A stretch of 8,961 nucleotides of DNA, taken from contig SLPX01000074.1 of NCBI GenBank assembly GCA_007131745.1, positions 1-8,961 of the forward strand, read 5' to 3'. How positions within the stretch are numbered: position 1 is the first letter of the stretch; every line of letters begins with the position of its first letter. The position numbers and the translations under genes were made by a program. Source of the DNA: Myxococcales bacterium (GTDB lineage Bacteria > Myxococcota > Polyangia > HGW-17 > SLPX01). This document shows, piece after piece, positions 1 through 5,457 of this stretch. The notes under the pieces are model-generated. The model was not told where the DNA came from. It saw only the letters and a list, made by a program, of their open reading frames with translations, and did no database searches.

Positions 1-78
1 CCGGGAAATAATTTGATAGTTCCCTATAGCACTCCCAACCAGAGAATCCCGGTCTTCAGATGGTTGTTCCTGGTTCAC
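1..78 (-). CDS. Putative Ser/Thr protein kinase, N-terminal fragment (runs off the left edge)
   Basis: The minus-strand frame is open from position 78 to the window edge, giving about 26 residues. It ends in the stretch SAIGNYQIISR, the usual lead-in to the glycine-rich ATP loop of bacterial Hanks-type Ser/Thr kinases (pattern IG.Y.I...LGEGGMG), so the loop itself should lie just outside the window. The chosen start is GTG at 78-76, because GAGGAG sits nine bases upstream (88-93 on the plus strand). The same frame stays open further back to a TGA inside the repeat at 176-207, but no ATG precedes this GTG. Such kinases are numerous in myxobacteria, where they phosphorylate proteins in signalling. 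Only the short N-terminus is visible, so the family call rests on the IGNYQIISR match and is moderate at best. Confidence 0.5.
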   Translation of the reverse strand, partial: MNQEQPSEDRDSLVGSAIGNYQIISR

Positions 79-175
79 GAGGCATATCTCCTCATTATCG
101 CCACCGTTTTTCTGTCGCTCTGTACGTCCGTCCAAAATACCAGACAACGCATTGAAATGGAAATAAAATGGATAG

Positions 176-207
176 AAATGGTGTCAGACACTAGCAATTA
201 AGCTTTT
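176..207 (+). repeat. REP-like repeat, copy 1 (H type)
   Basis: This copy contains the core GGTGTCAGACACTAGCAATT followed by AAGCTTTT. Over 32 bp it is identical to the reverse complement of the copies at 1563, 2876, 4770 and 5504. The core holds the odd palindrome GTGTC-A-GACAC, and on this strand TGGTGT can pair with ACACTA through one G-T wobble, which makes the folded strand asymmetric as in REP sequences. It lies about 100 bp upstream of the putative kinase start and opens the 1.4-kb interval that ends at the copy at 1563-1594. Confidence 0.9.
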
Positions 208-604
208 TTGAGCGGACGAAAACCCAATGATTGCGTGTTGTTGGGCGAACGGCGGAAGAGATAAAAGAGGGCGGCAGACCAACGGTGTTTGGCGCTCTTC
301 TTGCGCGCTCCAACCACCGTTGAATGGCTCCTTTGCCCTTTCGTCGCCGTAATCCCCGGCGATAAATCAATCTTTAAGACGGCACCCTCGGGTGTATCCG
401 GCCGGACGCCACTCATGTTATCAATCTGGACAAGACGAAAACATTGAACCGAAACAAACTCCATGCAGCATGCTGGGCCGGCCTGACGATGTCTTGCGGG
501 CTGCACCAATGTGGGGTATGGATTCGCCGGCGGTTGGGTGCTGATTCCGATATAATCCATCGGCACCAGGGAGCTATTTCTCAATCGCTGAAAGAGGATA
601 TTCC
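208..604. other. Gap with no convincing gene
   Basis: About 400 bases lie between the repeat and the membrane protein gene. A minus-strand frame is open across it (198-614, 138 codons) but matches no family I recognise, runs into the real gene's start, and ends inside the repeat (GCT TAA). Plus-strand frames are broken by stops. A perfect TATAAT at 551-556, about 50 bases before the membrane protein start, could be a -10 box, but no good -35 sits at normal spacing. A Shine-Dalgarno-like AGAGGA (592-597) belongs to the gene at 605. Confidence 0.4.
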
Positions 605-1213
605 ATGAACGCAAATTGGGAAACGCCGCCTCCTAGAAGCGGTATTGCAGGAGCGCTGGACAAATTCGTCGGCCCGGGTGCGACAAAAGCCGAACTGGCG
701 CTGCAATTCGGCATAGCCGCCCTCGCCGGGATCGCCGCACCGGTGTACGCGACACTTGTGACCAAAAGTTGGTCATGGGTTCAATATGCGGCTTGTTCCT
801 TACTGGCTCTCGACATCGCCGGGGGCGTCGTTACCAATGCCACATCAAGCGCCAAGCGTTGGTATCATCGCGCCGGGCGAAATTTCCTGCACCATTTCGG
901 CTTCGTTTCCCTGCATCTGTTTCACTTGTTGATTGTCTCTGCGCTGTACCTTGAATTCAACATCGTTTGGATAATGGTGGCGGGCGGATACATGCTCTGC
1001 TCTACGCTGTTGATACTGGCTGTTCCCCTTTATCTTCAACGGCCCGTTGCGGTCACTGCGTACAGCGGCGCCGTGCTGATTTGCTCTTATGTACTGACAC
1101 AACCTGAAGGTGTTGAATGGTTTCTACCGTTGTTCTATCTCAAATTGCTTGTGAGCCATCTATTGAAAGAGGAGCCGTATAGACCACAAAACGTGTGCGC
1201 CCAGCGCCATTAG
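605..1213 (+). CDS. Conserved polytopic membrane protein, C-terminus replaced
   Basis: This encodes a 202-residue hydrophobic protein with about five to six probable membrane segments, roughly at residues 32-52, 58-77, 98-118, 120-144, 147-165 and 171-187. A polar patch after the second segment, LDIAGGVVTNATSSAKRWYHR-like (residues 69-89, with D70, GG 73-74, N78, T80, K84 and RWYHR), looks like a conserved family signature. Another is FYLKLLVSHLLKEEPYR near the end. I cannot name the family or its substrate. The ATG at 605 is supported by AGAGGA about seven bases upstream. The last residues (PQNVCAQRH) do not look native: the DNA under them from about position 1189 reads in antisense as an IS110 transposase fragment, so the original tail was probably lost or altered. 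The gene sits alone inside the 176-1594 repeat-bounded interval. Confidence 0.75.
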   Translation: MNANWETPPPRSGIAGALDKFVGPGATKAELALQFGIAALAGIAAPVYATLVTKSWSWVQYAACSLLALDIAGGVVTNATSSAKRWYHRAGRNFLHHFGFVSLHLFHLLIVSALYLEFNIVWIMVAGGYMLCSTLLILAVPLYLQRPVAVTAYSGAVLICSYVLTQPEGVEWFLPLFYLKLLVSHLLKEEPYRPQNVCAQRH

Positions 1214-1411
1214 CCCATCCACGAGCCAGTGCGAGTCGATAGGCGATCCCACTGCCAGACCGACAAGACCTTCCCGATTTGGTTCCAGTGGTTTGCGAAT
1301 GATTCCGATGTTGTTTTGCAAAGGCTTTTTAAACTCAACGTGATCTTTTTAGTCAAAAATCGCAATCACGTTTTTGTTGCTATCTAAGTCGATTTCACCA
1401 TAAAGTCCCAT
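1189..1411 (-). pseudogene. IS110-family transposase remnant, N-terminal part
   Basis: Read on the minus strand from ATG at 1411, with GAGGAGG just upstream, the frame gives MGLYGEIDLDSNKNVIAIFD and then a TAA stop at codon 21. It continues in the same frame with KDHVEFKKPLQNNIGIIRK and later HWLVDGLMALGAHV. This tracks the N-terminal DEDD (RuvC-like) domain of IS110-family transposases, whose usual form is Y-GG-IDLHSNN...VDGLM.AGY. The first catalytic Asp (in IDLDSN) survives. The position where the family has Glu in a VVEST-like motif reads AVGSP here. Similarity stops near 1189, where it overlaps the 3' end of the membrane protein gene. It is a dead, truncated insertion-sequence fragment. 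The remaining two thirds of the transposase and both element ends are absent. Confidence 0.75.
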
Positions 1412-1562
1412 TTAGGCCTCCTCGTTTAGTTGTTGGTTCTTTGTTCTTTTTTTTTCTAAAACCGTACAACTTTTTCGAGGAGCCTTCTATATGGCTTACA
1501 GGCAAAACGAACCAGCCATTGGCAGCGAACACACTGTAAACACAGGGGTTTCGAGGGAGTCT
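1412..1562. other. Spacer between IS110 remnant and repeat
   Basis: This short stretch probably includes the leader of the IS110 remnant (A/T-rich, a run of Ts near 1448-1455). A plus-strand frame begins at ATG 1491 with CGAGGAG upstream (MAYRQNEPAIG...), but it reads into the repeat and stops at TGA 1584-1586 after 31 codons. That could be the start of a gene cut off by the repeat. It is too short to call. Confidence 0.3.
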
Positions 1563-1594
1563 AAAAGCTTAATTGCTAGTGTCTGACACCATTT
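1563..1594 (-). repeat. REP-like repeat, copy 2 (H type, inverted)
   Basis: It is 32 bp, identical to the other H-type ends (AAAAGCTTAATTGCTAGTGT, then CTGACACCATTT). It overlaps the last codons of the RAYT gene: the GTC AGA CAC TAG part of the repeat encodes the final residues VRH and the stop. It closes the interval that begins at 176. Confidence 0.9.
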
Positions 1595-2508
1595 CCCATT
1601 TCCTGCTCCAACTCGGCCATAAGTGTGCCGAGACTGTTTTTTCCATGCATTTTCCTGCGGACTTCACGGACCGCCTGGCTCACCCTTACAGGGTGCATGC
1701 CGATCAGTGCGCCGGTTTCGGTGTTTTTCAGCCCTGCACCCACGGCAAGCCAGTATGCGGCGAGCTTTCTCGGCATGTTACCAACACGTCCTCTCTGCGT
1801 TTGCTTGAGAGTTTTCTTCTGCACCCCGCAAACTCGGGCCACCGCCCGGAGAACATCATGGCTTGTTGGAGTGGATCCGCCCAGAGAGGAGCATCCCGCC
1901 TGCACTGCAGAAACCCTGACATAAGGGTTCAATGAAACCCGATCGAAATGTTCCGGCACCTCCCGCCGGCCAATCACAAACTCGTCCAATGCCTTGAGAT
2001 ATCCCTCGACGCCTCCGTAATCATTCAAGAGGGTCTGCGTGGTCATCCATTCAGGAACTGCCTCCACGCCGGCATAAACGCGGTGGCTCGTCCATCGGCC
2101 TTGATTAACGTTTGCCGCAAAACCGGCACGCACCGGATTGAGATGTATGTAGATGGGGAGGTAATGCCAGTGAGCTTCCACCGATACGTCTACACTGTGG
2201 AAGCGTCCGCGAAAAACAGCGCCATCCCAGCCCCGATTTCGAGAGTTGACCCAACGAGTATAGCGACTGCCAAGAAAGGCCATCGCCCGGCTGAGTTTCC
2301 CCCGGTCGGATTCGACCAACAGATGATAATGATTCGGCATCAGTGCATAGGCGTGGATCAAGAGTCCATAGCGCTGCGGAATCTCGGAAAGCATATCGAT
2401 AAAAGTTATGCAAGCTCTGTCGTCATGAAAGACGGGTTCGTGCCGAGCACCTCGGTTCATCACATGATGTCTACATCCTACCCAGTCGTAGCGTCTCCGC
2501 CGTGGCAT
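1576..2508 (-). CDS. REP-associated tyrosine transposase (RAYT; HUH/Y1 transposase)
   Basis: This 310-residue protein belongs to the IS200-like Y1 transposase superfamily, in the group that acts on REP repeats rather than on a classical IS. The N-terminal catalytic domain spans about residues 1-130. It opens with the basic MPRRRRYDW, then HHVMNRG (14-20), the metal-binding HUH motif H60-Y61-H62 in MPNHYHLLVE, and the probable catalytic Tyr120 in YIHLNPVRAG. Residues about 210-295 carry a DnaA C-terminal-like helix-turn-helix (AVARVCGV..., then LAAYWLAVGAGLKNTETGALIG...VSQAVREV). The start at 2508 is preferred because AAAGGAG precedes it. An upstream TTG start would add 14 residues encoded partly by the flanking repeat. 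Known relatives nick and join REP hairpins as single strands. Here the gene is bracketed by inverted copies of one repeat, and its stop codon lies within copy 2. All key residues are present, so it may be active. Confidence 0.9.
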   Translation of the reverse strand: MPRRRRYDWVGCRHHVMNRGARHEPVFHDDRACITFIDMLSEIPQRYGLLIHAYALMPNHYHLLVESDRGKLSRAMAFLGSRYTRWVNSRNRGWDGAVFRGRFHSVDVSVEAHWHYLPIYIHLNPVRAGFAANVNQGRWTSHRVYAGVEAVPEWMTTQTLLNDYGGVEGYLKALDEFVIGRREVPEHFDRVSLNPYVRVSAVQAGCSSLGGSTPTSHDVLRAVARVCGVQKKTLKQTQRGRVGNMPRKLAAYWLAVGAGLKNTETGALIGMHPVRVSQAVREVRRKMHGKNSLGTLMAELEQEMGNGVRH

Positions 2509-2528
2509 CTCTACTCCTTTTTTGCTGA

Positions 2529-2555
2529 AAATGGTGTCAGACACTAGCAATTAGC
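2529..2555 (+). repeat. REP-like repeat, copy 3 (L type)
   Basis: This copy is identical over 27 bp to the L-type ends at 4697 and 5431: the shared core followed by TTAGC instead of TTAAGCTT. It is in the 5' leader of the RAYT gene and starts the enlarged L...H unit that ends at 2907. A short CAATTAGCAATTA duplication follows the core. Confidence 0.9.
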
Positions 2556-2639
2556 AATTAATCTTTCCCGGACATTCTTTCCACTCAAGCAACTCAAATG
2601 TCTCTTTGCTGGCATCTAACACATTTATTATCGGACGGC

Positions 2640-2711
2640 GGGAGACAAAGTTGCGTGAAAAAATGATCTGCTTAGGTTTGTTAATGGAGCAGGAAATGGT
2701 GTCAGGCACTT
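2640..2711 (+). pseudogene. Possible 3' remnant of a second RAYT gene with a decayed repeat
   Basis: Positions 2685-2699 (TGGAGCAGGAAATGG) match the last part of the resident RAYT gene base for base, where it encodes LEQEMG. The frame around it (RETKLREKMICLGLLMEQEM) resembles the RAYT tail (VREVRRKM...LGTLMAELEQEM). It runs directly into GGTGTCAGGCACTT, a decayed copy of the REP core with two changes. This suggests a fragment of another family member whose 3' end was also joined to the repeat. The match is short, so the call is tentative. Confidence 0.35.
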
Positions 2712-2747
2712 GTTCCAAGACCGATAAATGTGGTATTCATCGTGTGT

Positions 2748-2807
2748 ACGACCGACTCCTTTCTGTTTTTTGTTTTAGTCTATTATATAGACAAGGTTGT
2801 CGGTCGT
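2748..2807. promoter_or_regulatory. Nested palindromes, possible operator
   Basis: An outer perfect inverted repeat, ACGACCGAC at 2748-2756 and GTCGGTCGT at 2799-2807, surrounds an inner one, GTCTAT at 2778-2783 and ATAGAC at 2787-2792. The inner palindrome overlaps the -35 box of the promoter at 2788-2817. Nested symmetric sites over a promoter are typical of repressor binding. They could equally be the folded end of a small element, as they sit inside the enlarged repeat unit. Confidence 0.4.
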
Positions 2808-2817
2808 TCCATATAAT
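2788..2817 (+). promoter_or_regulatory. Candidate sigma-70-type promoter
   Basis: TAGACA at 2788-2793 (five of six matches to TTGACA) is followed after 18 bases by a perfect TATAAT at 2812-2817. It points toward the Cys-rich lipoprotein gene, with the H-type repeat at 2876-2907 lying in the leader between them. It is the best promoter-like pair I find in the window. The consensus applies only if the host uses a conventional housekeeping sigma factor. Confidence 0.45.
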
Positions 2818-2875
2818 CTAGCACTTAACATCTTATTGCAATTGTGCTGCAATTCTAAGCTGTTAGCCGGCGGAG

Positions 2876-2907
2876 AAAAGCTTAATTGCTAGTGTCTGAC
2901 ACCATTT
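2876..2907 (-). repeat. REP-like repeat, copy 4 (H type, inverted)
   Basis: It is 32 bp, identical to the other H ends. It closes the L...H unit begun at 2529. The approximately 45 bases just before it (TTGCAATTGTGCTGCAATTC and following) are closely similar to the same part of the 101-bp unit at 4699-4799, so this unit is the same element type with extra DNA on its left side. Confidence 0.9.
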
Positions 2908-3091
2908 CCCTTAGTGACCAAAGAAATAGCTGCTAAGATAAATGTGAAGTTTTGTTAGAGTAGCACTTTGGAAGCGGAGACAGAAAATGCGTGACCAATC
3001 ACAGAGAATAATTGTTCGCCGGCTCATTGATCCAACAAATCTACAAGAGGCATGTTCGGCAGTTGCATACAAACACGTCAAGAAAGGCTTC

Positions 3092-4675
3092 ATGAAAACC
3101 GGCATTAAGACCTGTATGAATCTGAGCCTGTTGATTACATGGGCCCTGCTACTTGCGTGGGTTTCGGGTACAGCATGCTCTTTTGATCCCTCCGGCCTAG
3201 GAGAGGTGGCTCAGAACAATAACAACAACGAACCATCCTATATTTGCGGAAACAACGTGAGGGAACCGGGGGAAGTCTGCGATGGCTCCGACCTGGCCGG
3301 CGAAACGTGCGAATCCCTGGGTTTCGAGGGCGGCGTCCTTGCTTGCCTGGCAGATTGCTCCTGGTTCGACACGTCGGGTTGCGAAGGCCCGGGGCCTGTC
3401 TGCGGAAACAACGTAAGGGAGGGCACTGAAGTCTGCGATGGCTCCGACCTGGCCGGCGAAACGTGTCAAACCCAGGGGTTTTACTCGGGCACTCTCGCTT
3501 GCCTCGATGATTGCTCGGACTTCGACGCATCAGGTTGTTTCGGTCAATGCGGTGACGGGATCATCAACGGCACTGAAGTTTGCGATGGCTCCGCGCTCGC
3601 CGGCGAAACGTGTCAAACCCAGGGGTTTTACTCGGGCACTCTCGCTTGCCTCGATGATTGCTCGGACTTCGACGCATCAGGTTGTTTCGGTCAATGCGGT
3701 GACGGAATCATCAACGGCACTGAAGTCTGCGACGGCTCCGCGCTCGCCGGCGAAACGTGTCAAACCCAGGGTTTTTACTCGGGCACTCTCGCTTGCCTCG
3801 ATGATTGCTCAGGGTTCGACACATCGGGTTGTTCCGGTCAATGCGGTGACGGGATCATCAACGGCAATGAAGAATGCGACGGTGACGACTTGGGCGGCAT
3901 GACCACCTGCGAAGATTTCGGTTGTCGTAGCAGCGGTGTCGTCACATGCAACCCTGACTGCACTTACAACATTTCCGCTTGTCTCTCCGGGCATGATGAA
4001 GACGGGGATGGAATAGACGACAATTGCGACAATTGCCCCTCGTACTACAACCCCGGCCAAGAAGACAACAACAATGACGGAATCGGCGATGTCTGCGAAT
4101 ATCGGGAAGACCATTCACTGCTTTCTTCAATCGTTGTATTTGACCCTTTCCTGGAAGACGCTAGCTCCTGGACGCCCCTGGGCGGCACGTGGACATACGG
4201 AAACGATGTGGTAATAGGCGACAGCGGCACCGTAACGCTCAACAGCAACTATCTCCACGACCTCATCCTAGCAAACGAACCCTACGCCGTGGAAACGACC
4301 TTTTATTTCGACCAGCCTGCATATACAGGCGACGGTTATACAGGGTTAATATTCGCGAGACACAATTTGGATTTTTATGTATGTACCTTTAATCGCTCAA
4401 ACAACACGCTGTCCATATGGAGACACGTAGGCGGGTCGGGGTGGGTTTATAACATGTTCGATTTCATCGACACCACCGTCCAGGACTCCCAATGGCACAA
4501 GATCCACGTGTTTTATGATGGTTCTGAAACAACTTGCATCTACCTCGACGAAGCCGGTGGCGCAGGTAGTTTGACAATTCCTCCCGTTTCCCAGATAAGC
4601 GATATGTCCGGACAAGCCGGCTTGCGGCTATACAACGGCCGCGCTGTATTCACTTCTTTTGTGGTATATAAATAA
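3092..4675 (+). CDS. Cell-surface lipoprotein with Myxococcus-type Cys-rich repeats, TSP3 repeat and lectin-like C-terminus
   Basis: This 527-residue secreted protein has a signal segment with a hydrophobic core at residues 9-25. It ends SGTAC with Cys29 as the likely lipidated residue, although Gly at -3 makes a weak lipobox. An Asn-rich linker (42-46) precedes five Cys-rich repeats of about 49 residues starting at C52, C104, C153, C202 and C251 (pattern CG...EVCDG..LAGETC...GF..G.LAC..DCS.FD.SGC). These match the Myxococcus cysteine-rich repeat family and should form intrarepeat disulfides. Residues 301-337 (DEDGDGIDDNCDNCP...DNNNDGIGDVC) are a calcium-binding thrombospondin type 3 repeat. 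Residues 338-527 look like a beta-sandwich of the concanavalin/LamG or DUF1080 kind. A surface adhesion or carbohydrate-binding role is inferred. I prefer ATG 3092 to ATG 2987 because the signal peptide starts there and AAAGG precedes it. Confidence 0.8.
   Translation: MKTGIKTCMNLSLLITWALLLAWVSGTACSFDPSGLGEVAQNNNNNEPSYICGNNVREPGEVCDGSDLAGETCESLGFEGGVLACLADCSWFDTSGCEGPGPVCGNNVREGTEVCDGSDLAGETCQTQGFYSGTLACLDDCSDFDASGCFGQCGDGIINGTEVCDGSALAGETCQTQGFYSGTLACLDDCSDFDASGCFGQCGDGIINGTEVCDGSALAGETCQTQGFYSGTLACLDDCSGFDTSGCSGQCGDGIINGNEECDGDDLGGMTTCEDFGCRSSGVVTCNPDCTYNISACLSGHDEDGDGIDDNCDNCPSYYNPGQEDNNNDGIGDVCEYREDHSLLSSIVVFDPFLEDASSWTPLGGTWTYGNDVVIGDSGTVTLNSNYLHDLILANEPYAVETTFYFDQPAYTGDGYTGLIFARHNLDFYVCTFNRSNNTLSIWRHVGGSGWVYNMFDFIDTTVQDSQWHKIHVFYDGSETTCIYLDEAGGAGSLTIPPVSQISDMSGQAGLRLYNGRAVFTSFVVYK
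3461..3754 (+). repeat. Near-identical 147-bp tandem repeats within the lipoprotein gene
   Basis: The blocks 3461-3607 and 3608-3754 differ at only three bases by my alignment, all third-position synonymous changes (GGG/GGA, GTT/GTC, GAT/GAC). The period is 147 bp, or 49 codons, exactly one Cys-rich repeat. The next block (from 3755) begins equally similar and then diverges. This indicates a recent in-frame duplication. Confidence 0.9.
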
Positions 4676-4696
4676 CCATAAAAATGGAAAATTGGA

Positions 4697-4723
4697 AAAT
4701 GGTGTCAGACACTAGCAATTAGC
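4697..4723 (+). repeat. REP-like repeat, copy 5 (L type)
   Basis: This L-type end is 27 bp, identical to copies 3 and 7. It begins 21 bases after the lipoprotein stop codon, so it could fold in the 3' end of that transcript. It is preceded by an A/T-rich stutter (AAAATGGAAAATTGG) that resembles partial duplication of the repeat's outer edge. Confidence 0.9.
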
Positions 4724-4799
4724 ATTTTGTTGCAATTGAGCTGCAATTCTAAGCCGTTAGACCGCGCAGAAAAGCTTAATTGCTAGTGTCTGACACCAT
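4699..4799. mobile_element. 101-bp BIME/MITE-like unit, copy A
   Basis: Measured from ATGGTGTC to GACACCAT, the unit is 101 bp with perfect inverted ends of about 23 bp and a 52-bp unique centre. The centre contains TTGCAATTGAGCTGCAATT (TTGCA/TGCAA arms), which resembles the unit ending at 2907. It fills almost the whole gap between two genes. It carries no ORF. Movement by the RAYT is inferred from the shared ends. Confidence 0.7.
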
Positions 4800-4801
4800 T
4801 T
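4770..4801 (-). repeat. REP-like repeat, copy 6 (H type, inverted)
   Basis: This H-type end is 32 bp and identical to the other four. It ends just before the GGGAGGA ribosome binding site of the following gene, so the hairpin would lie directly upstream of the start region in the mRNA if transcription begins farther left. Confidence 0.9.
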
Positions 4802-4817
4802 TGGGAGGATTGTGAAA

Positions 4818-5360
4818 ATGAAAAAGGTTATTCTAATTGGATTTATTTTGCTTGTTGCAGGGTGTATGGGAAGAAGGGGCCCAAGATCGGCACACAGCAC
4901 AAACCAAGAAGAAAAGATCGAGAAAGAGCATTCGCAAGAACAGAGTGATGTTGAGTCGTCTCGGGCAAAATGGGCAGCAGAAGAACCAGTGGATGTTGTG
5001 GATCCATATGCGGATGCCGGTGCAGAAGAAGATGAGAATGAAAATAAAACAACCCGGATCACGCCGGATCGACAGTCCATACAGAGAACAATCCGATCGG
5101 CTACCCCAGCAGTGAGATCGTGCTATGAAATCGGGCTGCAAACTAATCCAAATCTTGCAGGTCTGGTTGCCGTTTCTATTGTTGTGGGAATGCAGGGCGA
5201 AGTCAAAAACGTAGAGATTATCGCAAACAATACAACCCTGAATGACCCAAATGTATTATCTTGCATACAACAAAGCCTTACGACCCTCACTTTTGATGCT
5301 TTCAGGGATGTCGGGGGAACAATCCGTTATCCGTTTGTTTTTCAGCCAAGTTCACCCTAA
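4818..5360 (+). CDS. Lipoprotein with AgmX/PglI-type C-terminal domain
   Basis: This encodes a 180-residue protein. Residues 1-16 are a clear lipoprotein signal (KK, hydrophobic ILIGFILL, lipobox LVAGC with Cys16). Residues 20-80 are low-complexity and strongly acidic and polar (EE, KE, SQEQ, EEDENEN), likely a flexible periplasmic or surface linker. Residues 85-175 match the C-terminal domain of myxobacterial AgmX/PglI gliding-related proteins, a TonB-C-like fold: ATPAVRSCYEIGLQTNPNLAG, then GEVKNVEI, LSCI and TIRYPFVF. The two cysteines (C102 and C149) are at the positions usual for that family. AgmX and PglI are linked to adventurous gliding in Myxococcus, but the domain is common in other proteins and no motility gene is nearby. 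ATG 4818 is preferred to GTG 4812 because GGAGG (4804-4808) has normal spacing to it. The 101-bp repeat unit abuts its ribosome binding site. Confidence 0.8.
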   Translation: MKKVILIGFILLVAGCMGRRGPRSAHSTNQEEKIEKEHSQEQSDVESSRAKWAAEEPVDVVDPYADAGAEEDENENKTTRITPDRQSIQRTIRSATPAVRSCYEIGLQTNPNLAGLVAVSIVVGMQGEVKNVEIIANNTTLNDPNVLSCIQQSLTTLTFDAFRDVGGTIRYPFVFQPSSP

Positions 5361-5370
5361 AGATCTATGG

Positions 5371-5440
5371 GATCAATGGTGTCAAACGGAAATGGTGTCG
5401 GAAATGGTGTCGTGTCGGAAATGGTGTCGGAAATGGTGTC
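5371..5440 (+). repeat. Tandem array of the repeat's outer half (GGAAATGGTGTC)
   Basis: A 12-bp unit, GGAAATGGTGTC, occurs at 5388-5399, 5400-5411, 5417-5428 and 5429-5440, with a five-base GTGTC insertion at 5412-5416. A decayed first copy lies at 5371-5387. The last unit is the outer edge of the L end at 5431. Slippage at, or repeated joining to, the left boundary of the 101-bp unit would produce this. Confidence 0.9.
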
Positions 5441-5457
5441 AGACACTAGCAATTAGC
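5431..5457 (+). repeat. REP-like repeat, copy 7 (L type)
   Basis: This L-type end is 27 bp, identical to copies 3 and 5, and is the left end of the second 101-bp unit. Its outer edge is multiplied to the left as the 12-bp tandem array. Confidence 0.9.

Larger units (their letters stand above)
2529..2907. mobile_element. Enlarged BIME/MITE-like unit (L...H)
   Basis: This interval of about 380 bp lies between the RAYT gene and the Cys-rich lipoprotein. It is bounded by an L end and an H end like the two 101-bp units. Its right part matches the unit at 4699-4799. The left part holds unrelated DNA, including the possible RAYT remnant and the nested palindrome with promoter. No complete gene is visible. 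Mobilisation by the neighbouring RAYT is inferred, not shown. Confidence 0.5.

Noticed and set aside
198..614. 138-codon minus-strand open frame
   Set aside because: No recognisable family, overlaps the supported start of the membrane protein gene, and its end is simply repeat sequence; kept only as a gap description.
1491..1586. 31-codon frame MAYRQNEPAIG... with a Shine-Dalgarno-like site
   Set aside because: Ends inside the repeat and is too short to identify; could be a gene start cut by the repeat but cannot be supported.
1948..2547. 199-codon plus-strand frame opposite the RAYT gene
   Set aside because: It is the antisense shadow of the RAYT, which has clear HUH and Tyr motifs on the other strand.
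2606..2821. 71-codon plus-strand frame as an intact small gene
   Set aside because: Only the part before 2711 resembles anything (RAYT tail); the rest runs through the palindrome and promoter region.
2821..2870. attC-like site (ACTTAAC...GTTAGCC) next to the H end
   Set aside because: The two core-like heptamers are not complementary, and the same segment recurs as the fixed right part of a REP-type unit, which explains it better.
3438..3902. 154-codon frame with internal repeats
   Set aside because: It is a shifted-frame shadow of the tandem Cys-rich repeats; the repeat pattern comes from the real frame.
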